A stretch of 64,000 bases of DNA from Lepidurus packardi (taxonomy: Eukaryota > Arthropoda > Branchiopoda > Notostraca > Triopsidae), in NCBI GenBank assembly GCA_023053545.1, contig JAKZAN010000007.1, forward strand, positions 3,100,001 to 3,164,000, written 5' to 3'. A model generated the notes under the pieces. The model had not been told where the DNA came from. It searched no databases and saw nothing but the letters and a program-made list of their open reading frames with translations. The number at the start of each line of letters is the position of its first letter. The first letter of the stretch is position 1. The position numbers and the translations under genes are program-made. Shown here piece after piece: positions 15,505 to 27,900 of this stretch.

Positions 15505-17450
15505 TTTATTTTAGTTCAGTGGATGAGTTATCTCCCAACTATATGTTTGTGTTAATACTTTAAATTTTTCTTGCTATTTCTAAATGTATTTTTTGGGAAT
15601 ATTAAAGGGTATACTGTGTACCAGAAATTTTGTGCAGTTTGGTTAAAAGAAGATTTTCTTGCCACTCAATCTAATTGGGAGCACTTTTTATTTAGGAAAG
15701 CAACATTTGTAAAGCCAAAACGTGGAGTAGAGATGATCATTAGTGTCTACTCGCTGCAAAGATTTGGGCTTCGACGTTAGATTACTGTATATGATTGTTG
15801 TGTATACTAAAAAGCAAGCTCGAAGATATATGATAGCTTTTTGTCTCATTTTTTCTGCCTTTAAAAGAATAGAGAGGGATTTTCTCAGAACCGCCCTATT
15901 GGGAAGAAAGAGCGCCAGTCGCGGAAATAAAAGCCAAGAAGTTTAATTTTCTTGACTTTGATAGACAAGAGTTAAAAGCAATCAAGGAGCACCAAAGAGG
16001 CTGTTATGTCTTCACAAGGAGATACGAAGCGTGATGTTTTCATAAGTGGAGAAGCTATAGCTAATGTATGCTCTTTCAGAGTGTGCCCGAGAATATCCTC
16101 ATTGTCAAGTCAAGAAGCTTCTTAAAATCTCCTTCTTCGTCGTTCTGGTAAAGTGTTATTTTTTTCTCTCTCTCCGTCGTTCGTCGTTCTTATGTTCTTG
16201 GAAAAGATAAAACCGGCTTCTGTGCAGTGTTGTGTAATGAGGGATTTCACCCACATTCTCGACTCCGTTTCTTGTCTACCTAATTCAAACGCTTTACACA
16301 AAGCAGGATTTATGAGGATGTGATTCGTGAGGGCTAATATCCAACACGTTTTATTATAAGGCGACAAAGAATGGCAGGATATAAATCTTGAGATTTTCTT
16401 GTTTTTTTTTCTTTCCTTTTTTAACTGTGTGATACTTTATATTTGTTCCTTGAAAATTTATGTTTAGGAAGGGCTACGTGAATGAGTTCATGTAGTCTTT
16501 TATACTAATTGCGTAACGTTGTTTAAGTTTATTTTGTTCTTTCGTTGTGATGATCACGGGAATATTGTTCATTATTTCATTACAATTATTATTCGAACAT
16601 ACGAAAACGTTACTTTTTCTGAGCTGAACTTAAAACCTAATCAAGATTGTTACAACTGTGAAGCCACCTGGACGTAAAATCTTGCTTTTACTTCAACAGA
16701 AATTAACATTCTTGTAATGTGTGTGTCCTTTGCAGCAGTACGCTTTTGAGGTACCGGCAAATGGACGAAAACCGAGCTTATTTTAATAGTTATACTAATG
16801 TAACGGACCTAACAGTTATAACAGACCGCTAAGAGCACGGGCAAAGTAGTTACATTGTCATGACTTTAGTCGTTGTAATGATATAACAGCAAGGTTCAGT
16901 GTTTTATCAACATATGCATCGCTGATTTCGAATGGGCTGTGACCGCAGTTAAAGAATAATGTTCTGCCACCTAATCTGCACTAGCTTAGGAGTAACGGGA
17001 GTTAGTCCGAGTTCATATACAGAAAAAGGAGTATAAAGAAATGGAATAATTTTATAGGACACGTAGAGTGGTTAGTATTGAATTATTATAGTAAATAAGA
17101 AAGACAACTTTGCTAGGTGGGCTGCATTTTGACCTGAATGTCGTTCTACAGTATAGCGTGGTATTAGTTATGGAGGTCTAATTGGACTATTGTTCCCAAG
17201 CCCTCGGTGCTTTTTGCCCGTGTGGTGCAGTAGACCTTCTTTGTTCAAATCTACTATAAATTATGTTTTATTGTGCTTATGAAACGAAACTTGAACTCAA
17301 ATTCTGCGAGTTTAGGAAAAGTTGGGCATACTGTAGGTAAATCGGCTTAGAAGTTAAAACAGTTTCGTAGTTTCCTTTCATGAAAGGTTTTCAGTGGCTT
17401 GTATTTATAAACCTAAAGCACAGTACAGACTCGTAAACTATACTGGTCAT
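15505..17450. other. Gene-poor intergenic stretch
   Basis: No domain-bearing frames, RNA genes or clear transposon ends were recognised on either strand. Likely 5' regulatory territory of CAMTA or simple intergenic DNA. Confidence 0.3.
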
Positions 17451-17451
17451 T

Positions 17452-18120
17452 AGACTCATTCGTTTTGCGTCTATAACTTAATCTTAGAATAGCTAAACTT
17501 CCTCGACCTTCGCTTAGCGTTCGTTCTAGCCTAAATTCGAAAGTTTACGGAAGTCGACTTGGAAAGTCTTGAATCAAAAACGAACGGTTAGAAGTATAAG
17601 TTTACAATTGCTCCACCCATGGAACTATTGCTTATGAAAATACACGTTATGCTGCCCAAATCTGTCCAGAGGAAAACACTTTCAGTGTTGTCTAAAATCA
17701 ACTTAGGCATACTGATGCCTTAGTTGAATACATTTACTTGCTTTCAGGGTTACAACAAACATTTATATATTTTCCTTCAGCGTTTTAGCAAACTCGTTTG
17801 GAGTAAACCATAAACGTTTCTGTATTGAAGCACATTCAGTATTAAAAATACAGTATTCTTAAAAGATACTATTCTTAGGCATCCATATAGTAAATACATG
17901 CACAATAATACACAAGGGGATGGTAAAGATAAAAAATCTGGGCTAATAAGTGCCAGTTATAAACTTGCCTGACTTGAAACCGAAACGAAAAGTCTACGTT
18001 GACTAGCTAAACCAAAACGCTAATAAGCCCAAAATGTATCCATCTCGAACGCTTATAAGAGTAAGACTTGAGGTAGACTTAAAGTCGAATTAACTTGAGA
18101 CAAAAGGAACGCGACTCATT
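17452..18120. mobile_element. Foldback element, family D copy 1
   Basis: The left end (CATTCGTTTTGCG) and right end (GGAACGCGACTCATT) are imperfect inverted repeats. Inside are blocks (CCTAAATTCGAAAGTTTACG; AAGTCGACTTGGAAAGTCTT; CAATTGCTCCACCCAT) that recur in inverse orientation at 34090-34280. It is non-coding; the superfamily is unknown. Confidence 0.6.
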
Positions 18121-18129
18121 TATAGCTAT

Positions 18130-18440
18130 AGACAGGGCACTGCAAAGAAGGAGGGTGGTTGTAAGCTGGCTTGCTGTCCACCATCTAAACGTGCGTAACT
18201 TTTGCTGTGGTATCCTATCCTCTCAGCGGAGCTTTAAGCCAAAGATGGCTACTAAATAACGCAAAGTTCACTGGAAACTCGTATGCTTTTAAGCTTGTCA
18301 GGTCGTCATCACGGACCCAGCAACCCCGGTGCACAGCAGTGTCCTGTCTATTCCTATACGTGGTTTAAGACAGGATAGTGTTAATACCTTGAGAGGATAG
18401 GTTGGCCCTGTAAAGCTTTGGTGAGATTGGGAGCTGTAAA
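18130..18440 (-). mobile_element. Dispersed repeat, family E copy 1
   Basis: Read on the minus strand, blocks such as CGTGATGACGACCTGACAAG and GAGGATAGGATACCACAGCA match, in the same order, the plus-strand copies at 20881-21990 and 34540-34770. It lies directly beside a family D element. Non-coding. Confidence 0.6.
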
Positions 18441-18988
18441 CACTGTACACGTCGTTGATGAGAATCATAGCTAGAGAATCATTTTATGGAGGTCTTAAGC
18501 TTTATTGTGGGCAATAACGTAATAATAACAAAAATAACTTAATCGGGATTGAGTCGATTTTTAGCCGTCGTCCGATAATTATCCTTGGCTGTTCATGATA
18601 CGTTTCTTTTGCTTTCATTACACATGTCGATTACTTTTTCGGAGACTAATTGTGATCCTTGATTATTCCTTCTATTTCGCAGGTGGAACGAAACATACAT
18701 TAATCACGATTCGTCTCTCTCTCTCTTGTTCATCTTTTCCTGAGCTTTAGTATTGCTACTTTTAAGCCAGTCCTTGGACAGCTCTGGCTTTTTTCTCTTT
18801 TATATTGTGTACAGAAAATATCGTTTAGTTTGTTTTCCTTAGCCCATCTCTTTGTGTCTTTCCCCTCTTCGCTGGGATGGTTTGAAAAAGTAAAGAAAAA
18901 GTGAGCGGAAGGAAAGTAAAAGGACGTGGGAGTCCAAAACTTTGGAAAGTGTCATCCGTGGCGTGACTGGGAGATATCCATCTCCGAA

Positions 18989-21900
18989 ATGTCCGGTCAG
19001 CAGTACCAGCACCAGCTTGTCGAGACAGTCGGAACGAACGAGGCCCGTATAACTTGTCCTCTTGGTAGAAAAGTCGATTCGGCTCTGGCAAGGAGCGAAA
19101 TTACCCAGGCTGGTCCTCGGCCAGCGGAAAAGACCACCGTGGCGGAAGACAATGATGAAGCTGGCAATCCTACAGATAATAATGACCCTCGGAATGGTAA
19201 GTAGACCTTGGCTCAACTTTTTGTTGACTTTTGTTTTTTCATTGCCTTTTTTTTTGCTCCTGGGTTCTTTGCTGGGAACGAGTGAAGGAATTCATACGAA
19301 AGAACAAAGCGAGCCAAACCGTGATGGCCACTTTTGAAGATCAACTGTGATTCAAGATTTAATATATCGGAAATCCTGGTTCGGCGCTGACAAAGAATAA
19401 CTCAATTACAATTGTTTGGCCGGTTTGACTCTTTTCTAATTTTGTAAAGTTTACGAAATTGACTTTAGTTTGAAAGGATCGTAGATAGAAAGTAGATCCG
19501 AAATATCCTGTACTTGGAGGATACTTTATTATTTGTTGCCAGGGTCACAAATTGCGAAATCTACAAGCAGTCGAGGGAGTGGGAGAATACACTGTGGCAA
19601 GTTTTAGGAGCAATAGCCCCCTCCATGCGTATCGCAAGTCGTATCTCCGTTATTACTGACTGTGACTGGCAATGTAAAATTGCGAGTCTGGGAAGCCAGG
19701 ATCGTTCGAGAGTTTTATTGTTTTCCGTACAAAACACAAACAGCGGCCAAAGGAGCAAGTTTGCGGGTCTAAAAACACGTAAGTGGTGTCGACTAAGCCG
19801 AAAGCTTGCCAAAACCGCCCGTTCGCGGCCTTCATTAACGCCCCATTCGTTTGAGCAGATGAAGAGGTTACTAACTACTACTTGATGGCCTGTCGTTCCT
19901 GTCGTTCAGGTTGCTACAGTTGCAACCAAAGATTGATTACTTTTCCTGACTTTTGTTTTGGAAAGAGTAAAGGATAAAAGAATCCATTTAAAGAGGTACT
20001 CATCCCTTCCTTTGTTAGAAACAAGGTAAACAAAGAGAGGAAAGGATATTGTCGAAGGAAGTTTAGGAGAGGACTAAGCGTCAGCTGGGAGGACAGTCAT
20101 TTTTCGTGAGGGCGTAAACTGTTGACATTAAGTCGGAGCAAAAGTACTGGTGTGAAACAGTTGGTAGAGCCCATTTATGAGGGAGCCAAGTGAAGGCTTT
20201 GACTTGCTCTCCCCTTGTTGTGCTCTCTTAATCGTTTCGTGAGTAAGAGAGATGAAAAAATACAATAATAAACGTTGATTCGGAAATGTCAACTTAATCT
20301 GTCCCGTTATGACATTTACAAGGTAACGAGCGAGAGAAAACAAGATCAGAGTTGGAAGGGTCATTAGATGTTCCAATTTTCTTACCAGTAAGTTTAGGAC
20401 AGCCGAGCAATTTTTTTCGCGGATCTGACCGTAAAGAAGTGACTTTGGACCTCCTTCAATAAGAGAAATAGGGAAGGGAGAGTAGCTGAAACAGTCGCAA
20501 GGGAAGAGTAGACAAACGTTGGGGAAAGGTGGAAGGGTTGGTTGGAGGGTGAAGGAGAAGAAGAGTATGTTGCTGCTTGCCAGCATAACGGTTCCGAGCG
20601 ATATAACGTGTTTCACACACTTCCTTGTGACAAAAAAAAGTCCAGCGGTAGCCATAACTATGAATCTTATTGGGCGCCGCCGGCGAGGGGCCGGCTTTAT
20701 GACTTTATGGCGCGCGTTAACTTGAAGAAAACATTGCCATGTTAGTAGCGCACTGATTTTACGCGGATTTTTCAGAACGTCGCCGTCTGGTTTTTATAGT
20801 TTAATTTCATTTACATTTAAGTGGTCGAAGGACAAACTACTGCCCTTCAAACCAACAGACCTCAAGGGAGAGGAAGAACAGCTTCATGTACCTGAAGAGA
20901 CTCGGTACCTGGATTTGCCGAGGCCCATGATGACAACCTGGCAAGCCTAAAGTGGGCTAAAGCACGGAGTTACTAAAGTGAAGTTAGCGTAGTTAGTATA
21001 TTATGGCTCCCGTATACCTTAGTTAGGTATTGGCTGCTAGCATGGGGAATAACAACGTTTCCTTAAAAGCATCACATCAACAGTAAGCATGAGCATACTA
21101 ACATCTAGTGCACAACCCATCCGCTTTTTTCCAGTGAAGAATAAATTAGAGACATGCGAATGAAGTATGCAACAATGTGAAATACATTGCCTAAAATATA
21201 TCCTTTGATTGTGCACTAGCTGCCAAAAAGAGACAAGTTTTGTTTTGTTTTAGATTTGCTTTGAAATCTGACAAGACGTTTTCGAGAAATCTTGTTCTTC
21301 AAGTTCGACGATTTGATTTGGGATATTGTGCTGCCACAGCAAACTGTGATGACAAAGGCAACGACACAAGGACGACTCGACAAAAGAACTATATGGCATC
21401 CGACAGAAGGACGACGGTTCCATAATCTTTCAAGGGACCAATAGCATTTCGAGGTCAAAAAGTCTCTGCTTAATGGTTAAGCGTCAACGAGATTAAAAGG
21501 TGCTTAAGCCATATGAAAAATTGCGTCAGAAGGACGACGGACCCGGACTTAAGGACTAGAAACCCTGACTTCAGGACTGAATCCTAGCGATTATTGTCGT
21601 CCTTCTGTCGGTGTCCGTCTCCCTTAAGTCGGGGTTCGTCGTCCTTTAGTTGGGGCCCGTAGTCCTTTTGTCGGGTACACCGTAATCCTTGTGTCTTGAG
21701 TCCCATGACAGTTTGCAAAATTACTATTCAGAAACAAAACAAGCGTAGAAACTTTACAGGCAATTAGCTATACGGTTCTTTGTTTATTTTCTTACGGAAG
21801 GCTTTCACAGAACAATAACAAACATCAGTGCCATCTCTGGCTGTTTCGCATCAATAAGCTAAGATATACAGGAGCCTTAACTGTATGGCTTCGAGTCCCA

Positions 21901-24900
21901 TTGTGAGGATGGTATAGCACAGCATACGATGGCGGAAACAGCTTGCCATCACTTCCTCGTCTACGCAGTGCCTCACATCTATTCCAGTACTTGGGTCTAA
22001 GGAAAACCGTTTAGGTACGTCTAGCTCTGACGACTGAAAGCGGACATACGTAGGGTTTGTGATACTAAGCATTTTTTAAGTAGTTTTGTAAGAAATTGCA
22101 GGTTCTTTGTGTTTGGAGTGATTCTTGAATTTGAACATGAAGTCTCTCCGCCCCTTATTAGTATACATACTTCCATATGGGAGGTTTTTGGAGGCACTTT
22201 CGGTTTTATGGTAAGAGGTGGGTTATGGGTTTTCCAGAATTCGATTGCTTTTAGAAGAATGGAAGGAAACTATTCGTAGGCTATTTGCGACAGAAGCAGC
22301 TGTGGAGAAAATCCTTTTTTTCTTGAGAAGTAGCAGGACTGTGACATAACTGAGACTTTTTTCATTTTATATGGCCGACAAAGTAGTAAAAAGCGTCGGG
22401 TATATTCTTTTATTCTTTTTTAATCCATGGGCCAAAAAGTTGCTTGTTACTAGTCATTAAACTCTTGTCTTCACGCGTCGTCGGAGTTGCTATGGCCTTT
22501 TTTATCAAGCCTTTTGGCTTGATAATTTTCGACTGCAGAATTCCGTGGAAATGTTTTGAAGAAAGAAACGTTTTTCGGAGGAGCTAACTATTGTTGCGAG
22601 CCAATTTTGGTATGCATATCAGAACCTGTATGTAAGTAGTCTTAACTTTATAGAAAAAACAAGTCTGGCAATTCAGCGAGGAAATTTCACGACGACGGAG
22701 TGTACAAACATGTCTGATTGTTGTATTTGCTTACTCTTCCTTTTCCTTCACCTCCACACATCTCCATCGTTTGCTTGTACCGTTCCTTCTCCAAAAGCTT
22801 ATTTTAAGTTTTCCTTTACATCAATTGTCAAGAATTTGTGTTTGCGTTTAGAGCCTGTGAATGAGAACAGACAGCCTTTTCCCTTTCCCAGCTCTGCAAA
22901 TTAAAAATGAATAAAAATACACTCAAGGAGGCTTATAATTATAAGCTTAAAAATACATGCAAGGAGGCTTATACTTATAAGCCTCCTTATATGTATTTTT
23001 ATTTTATAGAGAGGGAAATAAGCAATGATCAGGTTTACTTAAGTAGGAAATACTTGAAAATAGATTGAGAAAAGGTCGAAACGTTCAAAACTCCTTTTCG
23101 TAATCTTGACCGTAAAGGCCGACACGCCAATCGGAACGTTTGTTTCTTATCGACAACTTTCTTATTACCAATCAACCTTTCAGGCTCCCGTGTACCTTAG
23201 TTCGGTATAGGCGGTTAGCATGGGGAATTTCGGAACAACTTTTGTAGCAAACCGATAAGTTTCACGAAAAAAATCTTTCATAATAATCTTGAGCTTGCTA
23301 ACAAGTAGTGCACGATACAAAATTTTTTTTTTACAATGAGTAATAAATTAGCTACATGCAAATGAAGTTTGCAACTATGAGGAATACTTCAACTAAAAAT
23401 CGGTCCGTTGGTTTTGCACTAGCTGTCGACAAAAACAAAACTTTCGTTTTAGATTGCTTTCAAATCTGGCGAGCCGTTTTCGAGAAACCTTGTTCCGAAG
23501 GTTTGACGACTAGATTTGGGACATTGTGCTGCTACAGCAAACTGTGGTGACAAATTGTACTTTCCAGAAGCATAACAAGCATAGAAATTTTGCCGGCAAC
23601 TAGCCATTTCTTTTCTTATTTTTTTTTTTTTTACGCAAGGCTTTAACAAAACAATAACAAACGTCAATGCCATCTGTGACTCTTTCTCATCAATAAGCTA
23701 AAGTATATGGGAGCTTTAAGGTCACGGTGTCCTTCAATTAGTTGATCATGTTTTGGCGAGAGGGGGCAGTGATGTCATACCCTTTCTCAATGTAATTTCA
23801 CAAATTTTTAACAAGAAATTAAAAGAAACAGAAAGAGATAATCGAAAAATTCGTTTTCTACAAATATCCTAATAATAAGACCTACTCAACTAAGTTTGTA
23901 CAATTTTGATGTATGATTTATTTAAAATTTCATGACTTGGAAGACTTAGAAAAAACTGTACGCAAAGAGATATTAAACAAGAATTTATTTTAAAGGACTT
24001 CTATATCTGCTACTTTACTATCACAATATAATATAATTTCATTATATGGCACAGAGAATTAGAAACTTTCGAATCAAAGTTTGTCATGCTGTAGTGCCAT
24101 AAGGGTTCCACTATGGTTTCAATAGGTTCCACTACACCTTGACCTTAACTAGGTGTATCTATGAAGAACGAAGTTCGCTAAAGAAAGCGGAAAACTTGAT
24201 TGAAGATGTAGATGTAGCTTGTAGATGTTTCGCTGTGAGGATATAGTCAGGCAGTTCCGACTCATGATCGCGTTCCATTACTTTTAATTATACACACCTT
24301 GTATCTCCCAACCCATAAGCTCAACTCTTCACCGTGCGTCGTTTGTTTCTCCCGCAAATTCGCATAATCGTTGTACATTCAAAGCCCCCATTGTCCTAGT
24401 GTAAGGAGGGAGGAAGAGCGTCAGTCTAACTAACTTCCTTAAAACAAAAACCCACAAAACCGTAGATTGGTGACGTCAAGAACTTCTAACTTAATACCCA
24501 TACTGAGCCCAAAAAAGGCATAGAGAATTGGACCTTTAAAGTGTTTGTACATGTCAGATTGCCGCTAAGGTGTCAACAGTAACGTCCCTCGTGAGCAATA
24601 CATAGCTAAAGAGCAATACATAGCTTCTCTTGGTTTGTATACCTTACCCTTTTGTATCCCACACAAGGCCCCTGTTCAGGCCGATACCCGCCTTTTGTCT
24701 CCTCTCTTTTCTCCGCCCCGCATTTTTACGGCTGACAGATCTTTCGTGTCGTGTAAGCTTCCGTTAACGCTTGGCTGCAAGCTGGCCTGGCAGCAGCGGC
24801 CTCCCTGTTCTTCCGACCAGGGCTATTGTCGTATAGCTTCAAACACATCATGGAAACACTCCGAAGCACTGGCATGAATACGTGCATTTCTACGGTTTCC

Positions 24901-27900
24901 TCTTGTTCCTTTTCTCTGGTGTGTGGGATGGGTGACCCAGACTTACAGTACATTTTGTTGACGACTGACGGTTGATTCCTGCCAGCTCGAAATCTTATAA
25001 TGGTAACCTAAGACACGGAACTTGGACAGGGGTTACTCTACCATTTGAAGTAATAAAACCATCCAGGCACGAGTCATTTCTTTTTATACGTCTTTACGGA
25101 AAAGACGGTTCACCGTTTAACAGGCCCCTGTCCCTGTAATGAAAGGGGAAGAAGGGAAGAGCCTTCTTCTTTTCGAGAAGATCAGGAAAGAAACTCCCAA
25201 GTATTTACTTGGGTCCACGAAGTAATTCCGAGACAAAACGGGCACCTTATTAGGGCAAGGAAGAAGAGAGGGAAGAAAGCTAATTCAATGAACGTTAAAC
25301 ACGCCAGTCAGTCTACTTGTGGCGAGTTCCCAAAGTAATTGGATCCCTAGCTTCGTGTGGAATTCCGCGAAGTCTCCGGGAAAACTAAAAAACGGGGGTG
25401 CTTTGAAGGATTGCAAATTGCTAGTTTTTTTATGTTTCCATGATAGCCTTTTCTTGTGGAGGCGGAGTCGACAGGGTCCCGTGACTGTTTACCCAAAGTG
25501 TCCCGTTGCATGATGAATGTCCTCCAGAACTTTAAAGGGGGGGGGGGGGGGGTTAAACACCTTGCACTAGATGGGAACTAGATGGAGTTTGAAGAACTTT
25601 CCGTTTTGACGTTTCGAAAACTGAAAAAAGAGGGGGAAAATGAACTTTTAGAGTTTTGTATTCTGTTATTTTTAGGTCACGGGACTGAAACTTTGAGCCA
25701 AATTTCTTTTCTTTTTCTTGTGAACTATTTGGCGGCACGGGGACCGAAAAGCGCGGGAAAAAGACTTAGTTGCATCGCCCCATTTAACCCTGGGTCGATG
25801 GCGAAGGGCGGAGCTGCGCAGACCGCTTGTTGTGCTGCTCCGCGACTGAAGCGCTGGGGTGCATTATCTTTCAGTCGCTAGTCTTCTATGCTTGCCCGTA
25901 GTACAACACTGAAGCACAAGTCGAACGTTCTAGTTCTGGTCCCTGCTTACCCTAAAACGGTCACTTTGACGTTGTTTAGGTTGTTTAGAATTGTGACTTT
26001 CAACAAAACAGGAGACCATTAACGGATAACGTGCGTTTTTAGGCGCCAAGTTTGAACTTGGTCTTTTCGTGGTGTTTCTCTTCGTTATAAGTACAAATTG
26101 TGGGGTTTTTTTGCGAATGTACAATATATAAGTTTGGTGTGGATGATTCATGAAGGGCTATGGCAACTTTGGCATGGGAACACGAAGTGCTCATCACCAA
26201 TTGCACTTTCCACGTAAGGAATTTAATAGGGTTGCTATGACCCTTCTTTTTCCTTCCCAGTTTACCCATTTCTTTTCATCTTGTTCATTCGAAAAGGAGT
26301 TTCAAGTATCTTTCAGAAGTTTCTGCTGAGACTAAAAAGGGAAAAAAGCCCTGTTACTCCCAAGTTGTTTTGGCGATAGTAAATTGCGTGCTCCCGACCC
26401 TAAAAAATGTAAGCTTGATATCCATTTTGGAGCTTAGGAAAAGAAACAAAAATTGAGCGGAAAATTCGATTGTATCCATGTCCGCATCCCTTCTAACAAA
26501 GACGAATGATCCAAAGAACTTTTTTTTTATTGTTGTTTTTCCGGGAATAGGATATTTTAGGATCAGGAAATATGTGGCGAGAGTAAAAGAAGAGGAAACG
26601 AGGACAAATTGGCAAAAACAAGGCTGCCATGAAGAAAGAAAAAAGGGCACCAATTATGTTATACCAACCTTGCGACGGTCGGTATTTTTATCGTCGGGGT
26701 TGGACTAGGCAATAGTAGCGTTGGGAGCAGACGTTGAATTTAGATGAGAACATACTCGTAGAATGTTTATTATGACAATGGTCCACGTGGGACTGGTCGC
26801 TCCGTACGGGCTAATATTAGTCTCTCTGTCTCTATTTTTTTTTTTTTTTTGCTTCCTTCTTTTAGACGCTAGCAGAGACCAGAAAAGCCCATTAGCTTTT
26901 AGCTCTGCATAATAGAGGCTTCTTGTATGATATACGTAAAGTTGCTTGACTGGACGTCCCATGTGGACTACTTGGGCTGAGGGGGGATGGGAGATGAATA
27001 GAGTTACAGGACTTGGACTGGCAAGAATGCTTTCTCCCAGCATTTTCTGTAGTTTGAAAAGATCCAAAGGAGAGAGAGAAAATGCTATTAGGAAAGTAGA
27101 AGACTTCTTGGAAGTTCTCTTTGTTTGCTCTGAGCTCGTGCAGCTAATTAAATTGCCGCCCACGTGGTCAGTGTCCTGAGTTGTCTCAGCTTGTTGTGGC
27201 TTTTAAAAGTGTGTTGGGGTGTAGGGGATGGCGAAGGTTTGAAGACGAGTAAGCAGATTAAAAGCAAGTCGTGCTTGAGTAAACAGCCGTACTCGGGAAG
27301 ACAAATTTTGATAGGGTTATTCGCCTTCGGTGTCAAAAGAAGAAAGGACAAATCAAACTGTGATCGAGTTTTATGGGAATATTATCGAAAAATGTGCAAA
27401 TCAATTTGAGGAGTAGCAAGCTTTCATTGTTGTAGATGGAAGATTCCAGGGTTAGACTTGTTACTATTATTATCACAGTAGATGCCGCTTTATGGAAGCG
27501 AGCCACTGGTTATTAGAATCGGCCGCTTTATGGACGCAAATTTTAAAGGACTTTATTTCAAAATAATCTTCACATGTACAGTAACGAAACTACAGTAGTG
27601 ATTCTGCGCTTACGGGGAAATTCCCTCTTAACTCCTCAGTCAATTAAATGAGAAGGTTATTCAATTGAATGACCAATTCGTTTAATTGACTGGGAAAATT
27701 AGAAGGTATATCGGGTTGAGAACCCTACCTAAGCATAGGACGAGGCTTCAAATGCGCAGTGTTAGTTGTGTTTTACACGCGTGGTTATATAAAAATTGCG
27801 AAGAACAATACAAGAGTTGATTTAAATGTAAGTTCCGGCTCGTTGAAACTTATGACAAGTTACATTTAAAAGATTTGCCACAAAGGGAAGCGGCCGCTAC

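Larger units (their letters stand above)
20881..21990. mobile_element. Dispersed repeat family E copy 2, interrupted by a nested MITE
   Basis: The left part (20881-21004; CCATGATGACAACCTGGCAA, AGCGTAGTTAGTATATTAT) and the right part (21877-21990; TGTGAGGATGGTATAGCACA, GGAAACAGCTTGCCATCAC) together match the uninterrupted copy at 34540-34770. The family A element 21005-21876 is inserted between them at a TTAA-like site. Confidence 0.65.

Noticed and set aside
17210-17260. Possible tRNA-like segment (GTTCAAATC near 17243)
   Set aside because: The required acceptor stem and A box at correct spacing could not be found.
19514-19885. Plus-strand 123-codon frame just downstream of the proposed first CAMTA exon
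   Set aside because: No domain; composition unlike coding exons here; lies in the intron by phase analysis.
20128-20655. Minus-strand frame of 175 codons inside CAMTA intron 1
   Set aside because: Hydrophobic, low-similarity composition, no domain, no splice or promoter context; expected by chance in an AT-rich 9-kb intron.
26705-27163. Minus-strand frame of 152 codons
   Set aside because: Contains a poly-Lys stretch derived from a T-run and no recognisable domain.
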